Below are positions 1-5,196 of a DNA stretch of 6,521 nt, piece by piece (within the stretch, counting starts at the first letter, position 1; each line of letters begins with the position of its first letter). Source of the DNA: an uncultured Treponema sp. (GTDB lineage: Bacteria > Spirochaetota > Spirochaetia > Treponematales > Treponemataceae); assembly GCA_946538795.1 (NCBI GenBank), contig CAMNGY010000093.1:1-6521 (forward strand), read 5' to 3'. The position numbers and the translations under genes are program-made. Under the pieces are notes generated by a model. That model was not told the origin of the DNA, ran no database searches, and saw only the letters and a list, made by a program, of their open reading frames with translations.

Positions 1-19
1 GTCCGCCCTTCTTTTTTAA

Positions 20-28
20 TGGTAAAAT
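20..28 (+). promoter_or_regulatory. Extended -10 promoter element of the alpha-galactosidase gene
   Basis: TG at 20-21, one base, then TAAAAT at 23-28 form an extended -10 (TGn-TAnnnT) element. Six bases separate it from the ATG at 35, so transcription would start at or beside the A of the start codon. No Shine-Dalgarno sequence is visible between them. A -35 box would fall at the very edge of the window and none is recognisable; an extended -10 can work without a strong one. This is a prediction from motif spacing only. Confidence 0.5.
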
Positions 29-34
29 CAAAGA

Positions 35-2260
35 ATGAACATATCTTACGACAAAGAGCACAAAACTTTCTCCATAGAGGCTGAGGAGAGCGGTTATTAT
101 ATAGCCTTGGCAGATGACGAAGGCTTTACGGGGCACGTACATTACGGCAGGAAACTGGGCTGTCATGATGACCTGGTCCATTTGCTGAAGGTCAATGAAT
201 ATCCTTTTACGCCGTCAAAGCTCAAAAGGGAGAAGCTTTCGTTCTTTGACGCTTTCCAGTGGGAATACCCCTGCGGGGGTACGGGCGACTTCCGCGAAAG
301 CGCGCTGGACATCCGTAATGACAAGGGGCAGCCTGCGGTGAGCCTGAGCGTGCGCTCTCATGAAATACTGGAGGGGAAGCCGGCGCTGGACGGCCTTCCT
401 GCGACGTTCGGCACGGACAAGGACTGCATGACCCTTGTCCTGCATTGCAAGGACGATGTTTTGGGGCTGGAGCTGGACCTTTTCTATTCTGTCTTTGAAG
501 GAATAGATGCCGTTGCCCGCCATGCGGAGATACGCAACTGCGGTACGCAGGTCCTTGAGATACGCAAGGCCTTCTCCTTCTGTCTGGACATGGACAGGCA
601 GGACAAGGAATTTGACTTCATCTCGCTTTATGGCAGCTGGGCCAGGGAGCGGCACATGGACCGCGTCCCCTTGCACCACGGCAAGTCCGGCGTCTATTCT
701 ACCCGTGGCGAGACCGGACATCAGATGAACAGCTTCGCTGCCCTCGCGGAACGGAGGGCGGACTGGGACACGGGAGAGGTATATGGGCTGAGCCTGGTTT
801 ACTCCGGGAATTTCATCACCCAGGCGGAGCTGAACCAGTTTGACTCAATCCGCTTCGTGACGGGGATAAACCCGGAAACCTTCAGCTGGAAGCTTGAGCC
901 GGGAGAACGCTTTGTCACCCCGGAGGCCGTGATGGTCTGGTCGGGCAGGGGGCTGAACGGAATGTCACAGGCATTCCATGACCTGTGGCGGTGCCACCTG
1001 ATGCGCGGCAGCTGGAAGGACCGGAGCCGTCCCATACTCATAAACAACTGGGAGGCGACCTTCTTTGACTTTGACACGGACAAGCTCCTTTCCATCGCAA
1101 AGGAAGCCGCCGCCCACGGAATAGAGATGCTGGTCATGGACGACGGCTGGTTCGGGCACAGGAACAAGGACGACTCGTCTTTGGGCGACTGGTACGTGAA
1201 TGAGGACAAGCTCAAGGGAGGCCTGGCCCGTCTGGTGGAAGGCGTGAACAAGCTTGGGCTGAAGTTCGGAATATGGTTTGAGCCGGAGATGATTTCCCCT
1301 GACAGCGACCTGTACAGGCAGCATCCTGACTGGGCAATTCAGGTTTCTGGCAGGGAGCCGGGACAGGCAAGGCAGCAGCTGGTGCTGGACCTGAGCCGCA
1401 AGGAAGTGCGCGATTGCGTTTACTCACAGGTGAAGAAAATCCTGCAAAGCGCGAACATAGAATACGTCAAGTGGGACATGAACCGTCCTCTGAGCGACTT
1501 GGGAAGCTCCAGCCTGCCAGCGGACAGGATGGGGGAGCTTTCCCACCGCTACGTCCTGGGGGTGTACGAGATGCAGGAGAGGCTTGTGTCCGACTTCCCC
1601 CACCTGCTGCTGGAGAACTGCTCCGGGGGCGGCGGGCGTTTTGATCCCGGAATGCTCTACTACGGCCCGCAGATATGGTGCTCTGACGACACGGATGCGG
1701 TGGAGCGGCTGGCCATACAGGAGGGGACGGCGCTGGCATACCCCCTGTCCTCGATGGGAGCGCACGTAAGCGTCTGTCCCAGCCAGGCCTGTGGCCGAAT
1801 GACGCCGTTCAGGACGCGCGGCTTCGTCGCCTTGGCGGGGACGTTCGGCTACGAGCTGGACATAACCAAGATGAGCGGGGAGGACAAGTCCGTGGTAGAC
1901 GAGCAGGTTGCCTGCTACCACAAGTACAACCCGCTCATCCGGGAAGGCGACTACTACAAGATTGCCAGCGCGCGGGAAAATGGGAGCGACTATGATGCAT
2001 GGGAAGTCGTGTCCAAGGACAGGCAGGAAGCTCTGGTCACGGTCGTGCAGGTTCTTGCACGGCCCAACTGGCATTCCAGGAAACTTGTCGTAAAGGGACT
2101 GGACTTGAACAGGCGTTACCGTGTCCGGCTTGAGGACAGCCTGGGGCAGGAAAGCGATCTGGGAACATGGTCCGCGCTGACTCTGGCCAATGCGGGGCTT
2201 CTTCTGAGCCGCCCTTGGGGCGACTTCCAGAGCCAGCTCATACATCTGACCGCTGAATAG
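35..2260 (+). CDS. GH36 alpha-galactosidase, cytoplasmic
   Basis: A 741-residue protein that hydrolyses terminal alpha-1,6-galactosyl residues from melibiose, raffinose-family oligosaccharides and similar substrates. The length and whole-protein layout match bacterial GH36 enzymes of about 720-750 residues: an N-terminal beta-sandwich (about 1-320), a TIM-barrel catalytic domain (about 330-650) and a C-terminal beta domain. Visible family motifs are NNWEATFFDFD at 337-347, the galactose-contacting VMDDGWFG at 367-374, the nucleophile motif KWDMNR at 479-484 (Asp481), CSGGGGRFD at 529-537, and SDDTDA at 550-555. Asp551 fits the acid/base by its spacing of 70 residues from the nucleophile, as in Geobacillus enzymes. 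There is no signal peptide, so the enzyme should act on imported sugars. The start is chosen because the family N-terminus begins here; the ATG at 19 is in another frame and is closed by a stop after 21 codons. No damage is visible. It is the only carbohydrate gene in the window. Alpha-galactosidase activity is well supported, but exact substrate preference cannot be read. Confidence 0.95.
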   Translation: MNISYDKEHKTFSIEAEESGYYIALADDEGFTGHVHYGRKLGCHDDLVHLLKVNEYPFTPSKLKREKLSFFDAFQWEYPCGGTGDFRESALDIRNDKGQPAVSLSVRSHEILEGKPALDGLPATFGTDKDCMTLVLHCKDDVLGLELDLFYSVFEGIDAVARHAEIRNCGTQVLEIRKAFSFCLDMDRQDKEFDFISLYGSWARERHMDRVPLHHGKSGVYSTRGETGHQMNSFAALAERRADWDTGEVYGLSLVYSGNFITQAELNQFDSIRFVTGINPETFSWKLEPGERFVTPEAVMVWSGRGLNGMSQAFHDLWRCHLMRGSWKDRSRPILINNWEATFFDFDTDKLLSIAKEAAAHGIEMLVMDDGWFGHRNKDDSSLGDWYVNEDKLKGGLARLVEGVNKLGLKFGIWFEPEMISPDSDLYRQHPDWAIQVSGREPGQARQQLVLDLSRKEVRDCVYSQVKKILQSANIEYVKWDMNRPLSDLGSSSLPADRMGELSHRYVLGVYEMQERLVSDFPHLLLENCSGGGGRFDPGMLYYGPQIWCSDDTDAVERLAIQEGTALAYPLSSMGAHVSVCPSQACGRMTPFRTRGFVALAGTFGYELDITKMSGEDKSVVDEQVACYHKYNPLIREGDYYKIASARENGSDYDAWEVVSKDRQEALVTVVQVLARPNWHSRKLVVKGLDLNRRYRVRLEDSLGQESDLGTWSALTLANAGLLLSRPWGDFQSQLIHLTAE

Positions 2261-2270
2261 CCTCTTACGA

Positions 2271-2310
2271 AAGGGGCGGGTCCGGGAAACTTTCTCCAGG
2301 CCTGCCCCTT
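2271..2310. terminator. Hairpin between convergent genes, possible bidirectional terminator
   Basis: AAGGGGCGGG at 2271-2280 pairs with CCTGCCCCTT at 2301-2310 to give a 10-bp stem with one G-T wobble and a 20-nt loop. It starts 10 nt after the alpha-galactosidase stop and lies 21 nt beyond the stop of the convergent XRE gene, the right place to end both transcripts. The T-run after the stem is poor on both strands, so termination may be weak. Confidence 0.5.
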
Positions 2311-2331
2311 CTTGCCTGCCCTGTGCGCCCC

Positions 2332-2664
2332 TTAGCTGGCCGTCGTGCCTATCTCGCTGTTGACTGTAACGCGGATCAGGTCTGGCAGGGAAACTATGAC
2401 CTTATCGTATATCTTTTTCACAAGCTCGTCCTTGAGCAGGGGCTTGTCCTTGCTTTCCTTCTGGAAAAGGCTGGCTGGCTCGACTTTAAGGGCTTCCGCT
2501 ATCTTGTCTATGGTCTCTGGCGGGGGAAAGTACTTTCCGTTCTCTATGCTGTTGATGTAGTTCGCGCTCTTGCCTATTTCCAGCGCCAGGTCCAGCTGGC
2601 GGATGTGATTCTGCTTCCTGTAGCGCTTGAGGTTTCCTATGAAAATCTGCCGTAGTCCTTCCAT
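2332..2664 (-). CDS. XRE-family helix-turn-helix transcriptional regulator
   Basis: A 110-residue protein with an N-terminal Cro/C1-type (XRE, HTH_3) DNA-binding domain at about residues 8-63. The second helix is around QLDLALEIGKS (23-33) and the recognition helix around ANYINSIENGK (34-44), followed by the usual ETIDKIAEALKV segment at 50-61. Residues 70-110 form a short charged, mostly helical tail with no recognised ligand or protease domain. It may serve in dimerisation. The start is forced: no in-frame ATG, GTG or TTG occurs between an upstream stop and this ATG, and the protein has no other methionine. No Shine-Dalgarno sequence precedes it, and a -10-like hexamer ends 6 nt before the ATG. 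An inverted repeat covering its own -10 and start codon recurs upstream of the divergent lipoprotein gene. That suggests autoregulation plus control of the neighbour. Function as a repressor is inferred from family and site position; no phage genes are nearby. Confidence 0.9.
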   Translation of the reverse strand: MEGLRQIFIGNLKRYRKQNHIRQLDLALEIGKSANYINSIENGKYFPPPETIDKIAEALKVEPASLFQKESKDKPLLKDELVKKIYDKVIVSLPDLIRVTVNSEIGTTAS

Positions 2665-2682
2665 ACATTCAGTATGAAGGTG
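2664..2682. promoter_or_regulatory. Candidate operator O1 (degenerate copy) at the XRE gene start
   Basis: TACATTC-AGTAT-GAAGGTG. The left arm is identical to the perfect repeat at 2771-2789, the spacer is the same length (5 nt), and the right arm keeps GAA-GT- of GAATGTA. It covers the -10 hexamer and the start codon of the minus-strand XRE gene, so a bound protein would block initiation. The weaker match would suit autoregulation at higher repressor level; that part is inference. Confidence 0.5.
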
Positions 2683-2700
2683 TTTTGATAAATTTGTACA
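2671..2700 (-). promoter_or_regulatory. Predicted promoter of the XRE gene
   Basis: On the minus strand, TGTACA (2695-2700, 4 of 6 matches to the -35 consensus), an 18-nt spacer and CATACT (2671-2676, 4 of 6 matches to the -10 consensus). The -10 ends 6 nt before the ATG, which places the transcript start at the start codon. Both boxes are weak, as expected for a self-limiting regulator. The -35 box overlaps a small palindrome, TACA-C-TGTA at 2697-2705. Confidence 0.4.
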
Positions 2701-2721
2701 CTGTAATAAGGCTGTTTTTAC

Positions 2722-2750
2722 TTTACATAGGTTTTAGTTAGATGTATAAT
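2722..2750 (+). promoter_or_regulatory. Sigma-70-type promoter of the lipoprotein gene
   Basis: TTTACA at 2722-2727 (5 of 6 matches to the -35 consensus), a 17-nt spacer and a perfect TATAAT at 2745-2750. The expected transcription start is about 2757, leaving a leader of about 134 nt before the lipoprotein ATG. The inverted repeat at 2771-2789 begins about 14 nt after this start, a position where a bound repressor could block initiation or early elongation. Confidence 0.7.
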
Positions 2751-2770
2751 GCTGACACCATATAGGACGG

Positions 2771-2789
2771 TACATTCGATATGAATGTA
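2771..2789. promoter_or_regulatory. Candidate operator O2: perfect 7-5-7 inverted repeat
   Basis: TACATTC (2771-2777), spacer GATAT, GAATGTA (2783-2789), a perfect dyad of the size typical for XRE-family dimers. A degenerate copy with the same spacer length overlaps the XRE start at 2664-2682. The two centres are about 107 bp apart, close to ten helical turns, so both could face the same side of the DNA. It lies just downstream of the predicted lipoprotein transcription start. Assignment to the adjacent XRE protein rests on position and the shared sequence. Confidence 0.6.
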
Positions 2790-2793
2790 AAAT

Positions 2794-2810
2794 GTCGCTT
2801 TAAAGGCGAC
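2794..2810 (+). other. Small hairpin in the lipoprotein mRNA leader
   Basis: GTCGC (2794-2798) and GCGAC (2806-2810) form a 5-bp stem around a 7-nt AT-rich loop in the ~134-nt untranslated leader. It has no T-run, so it is not a terminator. It could affect mRNA stability; no known riboswitch or leader element is recognised. Confidence 0.3.
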
Positions 2811-2879
2811 CAAATTCACTCCCGGATATGCTAGCCTTGTTTAAGATTGGATTGAGGGCGGATGAACGGCCCGTAAAAC

Positions 2880-2884
2880 GGAGG
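2880..2884 (+). promoter_or_regulatory. Ribosome binding site that sets the lipoprotein start
   Basis: GGAGG lies 6 nt before the ATG at 2891. This fixes the start there and not at the in-frame ATG at 2828, which would add 21 charged residues ahead of the signal peptide and has no such site. It is the only strong Shine-Dalgarno sequence in front of a gene in this window. Confidence 0.85.
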
Positions 2885-2890
2885 AAATGT

Positions 2891-4654
2891 ATGAAAATGT
2901 TGGGTAAATTCAGCCTGGTCATGTCGCTGGCCCTGGCGGTCCTGCTGGCCTCATGCGACTACTGGGGCGAGGAATGGTACAAAAACCAGAAGGAAGATGT
3001 CGTTTCAAGCAACGTGACTTCCGGCAGTTCCGGCAGCAGCACCAGCTCCGGTAACACGACCACGACCTGCGGGACAACCCAGGCCGTGTACACCAGCTAC
3101 GACAGCGCGGGCGGATATTTCAACGTTGAGGGCGGCCAGTACCGGACCTGTACGCTCACCGGCAACTCCCAGGGCGGGACAATTACCCTTTCCGACGGAG
3201 TCCTTGCCGACCTGACGGGCACCTACGGAACCCCCAGCAGTTCCGCAGACGGCAGCCCCGTGGCCCTGGCGGCGGCTTCGAGCGGGGATGCTTCCGTAGC
3301 ACTCGCAGCGGAGTCAAGTGTCAAGCTCAAAATAGAAGGCAGCTGGGCAGTTTCCTTTAGTGGCAGGACCATACGTTGCAGCTATTCAATCTTGGTAACG
3401 AACGGCATGTTCGCCCTCCGGGAAAGCTCTGAAAACGGAACCACCAGGATTTACGTCGGCGGGAACGCTGCCGGAGGGGATGCCTCAGGCTGGCTTGGCA
3501 GCTATGTCGCCTCCGGCAGTGCGGAAGACCCCGTCAACGGAACGAAGTGGTATTCTGACAGTTACAGCAGCCATCCCTATCTGTTCAAGGACGGAGGCTT
3601 CTACGAGCATTCTTCCGACGGTAAATACGAATACAGCTCACCCTACATCGTCGGCAGGACCTCTTCCGGCTACAAAATCTTCTATAATATTAGAGAATAC
3701 AGCGGGGAATATAACATCGAAGGCTATATAGCCTCCAGCGCATGGATCATGCACTCCGAATGCTTTACAATAAGCAGCAGCTCCGCGACCGAAGGTGACA
3801 GAGGATGGGAATACCATGGATATGCAACGGTAAGCTATGGGTCAGAGTATTCTTCTTACTCCATTTACAACAACGGCAACCCCTACGTCTATGAGTATAA
3901 CCAATCGTATTCGTACAACAGCAAGATGCAGAAAGCAACATACGGAACCGCGGAATACAATATTACCGCAAGCGACCATGAGGTGACGCAGGGAGAATAC
4001 GAAGCCTACTGTAATTACGAGGGGAATGGCAGTTATTCCCAACCAAACAACTCGTATGGTGCAGGTGCCAACTACCCAGCCTACTACGTCAGCTGGTACG
4101 ATGCGCTGGTTTACTGCAATCTGAGGAGCATCAATGAAGGCCTGACCCCCTGCTACAGCATAGCGGGCAAGACCAACCCGGCAGAATGGCCCGACATAGT
4201 AAATCAAAGCGGGAAGTACTGCGGACCTAGTAACAACAAGGACGAATGGAACACCGCCAGCTGCAACTTCAATGCGGACGGCTACCGGCTGCCGACGTCA
4301 GCGGAATGGGAATACCTTGCCCGGGGAGGATCCGCGCATGAGACCTACGAGTATTCCGGGAGCGATGATATCAGCGGAGTCGCATGGTATAGCAAGAACG
4401 CAAGCAAGGCCCATGAGGTGAAAGGCAAAAATGCTAACAGCCTGGGACTCTATGACATGACCGGGAACGTGTCGGAATGGTGCTGGGACTGCAAGACCGA
4501 CTCCCGCGACGGAGAACCCTATTACTATTCGCGTATTTATTGTGGTGGTGATTGGACAGATGATTCGTACAACTGCGCTATATCGTCCAGTAGTTATGAT
4601 TCATCCGCCTCTCGGGACTACGAGCGTGGCTTCCGTATTGTCCGTTCGAACTGA
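2891..4654 (+). CDS. Lipoprotein with C-terminal FGE-sulfatase/C-type-lectin-like domain
   Basis: A 587-residue lipoprotein from the ATG at 2891. Residues 1-22 are a short basic, hydrophobic signal ending in the lipobox LLASC, with lipidated Cys22. A Ser/Thr/Gly-rich linker (about 38-58) follows. Next comes a low-similarity beta-rich region (about 60-350) heavy in Tyr, Ser and Gly, with VALAA occurring twice near 123 and 137. The C-terminal FGE-like domain spans about 359-587, shown by EVTQGEYEAYC (364-374), YRLPTSAEWEYLARGG (465-480), GLYDMTGNVSEWCWD (519-533), GGDW (552-555) and GFRIVRS (580-586). Of the two catalytic cysteines of true FGE in the GGS-x-x-C-x4-C segment, the first is Asp and only the second remains. 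A ligand-binding, non-enzymatic role is therefore more likely. Treponemes carry many such proteins, including the DGR target TvpA. The gene has its own promoter and terminator and diverges from the XRE gene, which probably controls it. Ligand and membrane side are unknown. Confidence 0.88.
   Translation: MKMLGKFSLVMSLALAVLLASCDYWGEEWYKNQKEDVVSSNVTSGSSGSSTSSGNTTTTCGTTQAVYTSYDSAGGYFNVEGGQYRTCTLTGNSQGGTITLSDGVLADLTGTYGTPSSSADGSPVALAAASSGDASVALAAESSVKLKIEGSWAVSFSGRTIRCSYSILVTNGMFALRESSENGTTRIYVGGNAAGGDASGWLGSYVASGSAEDPVNGTKWYSDSYSSHPYLFKDGGFYEHSSDGKYEYSSPYIVGRTSSGYKIFYNIREYSGEYNIEGYIASSAWIMHSECFTISSSSATEGDRGWEYHGYATVSYGSEYSSYSIYNNGNPYVYEYNQSYSYNSKMQKATYGTAEYNITASDHEVTQGEYEAYCNYEGNGSYSQPNNSYGAGANYPAYYVSWYDALVYCNLRSINEGLTPCYSIAGKTNPAEWPDIVNQSGKYCGPSNNKDEWNTASCNFNADGYRLPTSAEWEYLARGGSAHETYEYSGSDDISGVAWYSKNASKAHEVKGKNANSLGLYDMTGNVSEWCWDCKTDSRDGEPYYYSRIYCGGDWTDDSYNCAISSSSYDSSASRDYERGFRIVRSN
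4529..4651 (+). other. C-terminal segment resembling a DGR variable region or recombined cassette
   Basis: The last 41 sense codons of the lipoprotein gene cover the GGDW...GFRIVRS part of the C-type-lectin-like fold, the place where TvpA of Treponema denticola carries its retroelement-diversified region. By direct count, 19 of these 41 codons end in T, against 6 of 41 in the stretch just upstream, so the segment has a different base history. Positions that vary between FGE-like paralogues hold many Asp, Tyr and Ser codons of the NNT/NNC kind, which adenine mutagenesis of AAT/AAC codons can give. No reverse transcriptase, template repeat or accessory gene lies in the window, so a remote DGR or gene conversion from a paralogue remain alternatives. 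Confidence 0.35.
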
Positions 4655-4725
4655 CACCGTAAGAAATGATTGATTAGTGTCACAAGTATTAATCAGCCAT
4701 TTATAATAGCCTGATGACTAACCGT

Positions 4726-4763
4726 GCCGTCCGGGGAAAAGTATCCCTGGACGGCATTTTTTT
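4726..4763 (+). terminator. Strong intrinsic terminator after the lipoprotein gene
   Basis: GCCGTCCGGGGA (4726-4737) pairs with TCCCTGGACGGC (4744-4755) in a 12-bp stem with one G-T wobble and a 6-nt loop, followed by A and seven T residues (4757-4763). It sits 71 nt after the lipoprotein stop. On the opposite strand there is no T-run, so it should work only for plus-strand transcription. Confidence 0.9.
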
Positions 4764-4787
4764 CTAATAGGCCATGCCGGTATAAAC

Positions 4788-4940
4788 ATGCTTAGTTTTG
4801 TTAAAACGGAGTTTGGAAAGTTCGGAGACGTTCTTGCTGCTACGAAAAAGAAGATTGAATCCGCAAGGAATGAAATTGAAAAGGCAGGGACAAGGACAAG
4901 AGATATAGAAAAGAAACTTGAAAAGGTAAAGACTCTTCCA
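4788..4940 (+). pseudogene. rmuC: Remnant of the C-terminal tail of RmuC
   Basis: About 51 codons encode a segment with the pattern of the C-terminus of the DNA recombination protein RmuC: VKTEFGKFGDVLAATKKK, then a charged coiled-coil-like stretch, RTRDIEKKLEKV and a closing LP. Intact RmuC proteins are several hundred residues long and the nuclease-like core is absent. The piece starts abruptly 24 nt after the terminator T-run. It has no convincing ribosome binding site, and its frame reads on through antisense sequence to 5228 without further resemblance. It is therefore read as a gene fragment left by rearrangement. The family call is from remembered motif similarity and is fairly, not fully, secure. 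Confidence 0.6.
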
Positions 4941-4958
4941 GTTTCTGATGGGGAAAAG

Positions 4959-5087
4959 CTGGAAACTGAGCTTCCCGGCACCCGCCAGATTTGCGACGAA
5001 TGCGGTCCTGTCAACATAGACGCATGCCATTTTGCGGATGTCTTCGAATGTCTGGATGCCAATCGGCAGGTTTCGTCTCTCAGCCAT
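4959..5087 (-). pseudogene. N-terminal fragment of an AAA-ATPase-like (PF09820-type) protein
   Basis: About 43 codons from an ATG at 5087 encode NLPIGIQTFEDIRK, VYVDRTAF and AGKL. This matches the start of AAA-ATPase-like proteins with a PD-(D/E)XK nuclease tail, whose N-termini read LPIGIQ-F-x-x-(I/L)R, then YVDKT. In the family a P-loop of the RPRRFGKS kind should follow. Here the frame gives FPIRNWKSL, lacking the glycine, and then runs through the antisense of the RmuC fragment. The ATPase core and nuclease domain are missing, so the gene is dead. Its promoter and start codon still look intact. The exact breakpoint, roughly 4940-4965, cannot be fixed by eye. Confidence 0.6.
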
Positions 5088-5093
5088 ACAGCC

Positions 5094-5122
5094 ATTATAG
5101 GAGCTAAACCGGCATCGGTCAA
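5094..5122 (-). promoter_or_regulatory. Near-consensus promoter of the AAA-ATPase-like relic
   Basis: On the minus strand, TTGACC (5117-5122), a spacer of exactly 17 nt and a perfect TATAAT (5094-5099), then 6 nt to the ATG at 5087. This is the best promoter match in the window. It predicts a leaderless transcript reading the dead gene and then antisense through the RmuC fragment. With no minus-strand terminator visible, it could continue toward the 3' end of the lipoprotein gene. Confidence 0.65.
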
Positions 5123-5196
5123 GCCTGGGGCGGCGTTACAGCAAAACCTGTCAACAAGGCAACGCTGCTCCCTCTTTTCCCGCCCCGTCGTCCCCG

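Noticed and set aside
215..721. A 168-codon minus-strand open frame inside the alpha-galactosidase gene
   Set aside because: It is antisense to strongly conserved GH36 sequence, has no recognisable motif and is explained by GC-rich third positions.
1424..2245. A 273-codon minus-strand open frame opposite the alpha-galactosidase C-terminal half
   Set aside because: The plus-strand frame contains the catalytic motifs; the antisense frame shows no domain and is a shadow.
2323..2655. A 110-codon plus-strand open frame opposite the XRE gene
   Set aside because: The minus-strand frame is a clear Cro/C1-type HTH protein; the plus frame is its mirror with no ribosome binding site.
2828..2890. Upstream ATG that would extend the lipoprotein by 21 residues
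   Set aside because: The extension is charged and would bury the signal peptide; GGAGG is correctly spaced only for the ATG at 2891.
4671..4695. TGATTA-N13-TAATCA inverted repeat after the lipoprotein stop, considered as a DGR-type hairpin or insertion end
   Set aside because: Arms are only 6 bp and AT-rich, there is no GC-rich stem with tight loop, and no target duplication or transposase is present.
4718..5122. Overlapping minus-strand frame of 134 codons across the scar region
   Set aside because: No motif; the adjacent minus frame from 5087 carries the recognisable AAA-ATPase-like N-terminus instead.
5133..5165. Possible terminator hairpin after the ankyrin gene (GCGTT/AACGC arms)
   Set aside because: Only a 5-bp stem with a large loop and no T-run on the minus strand.
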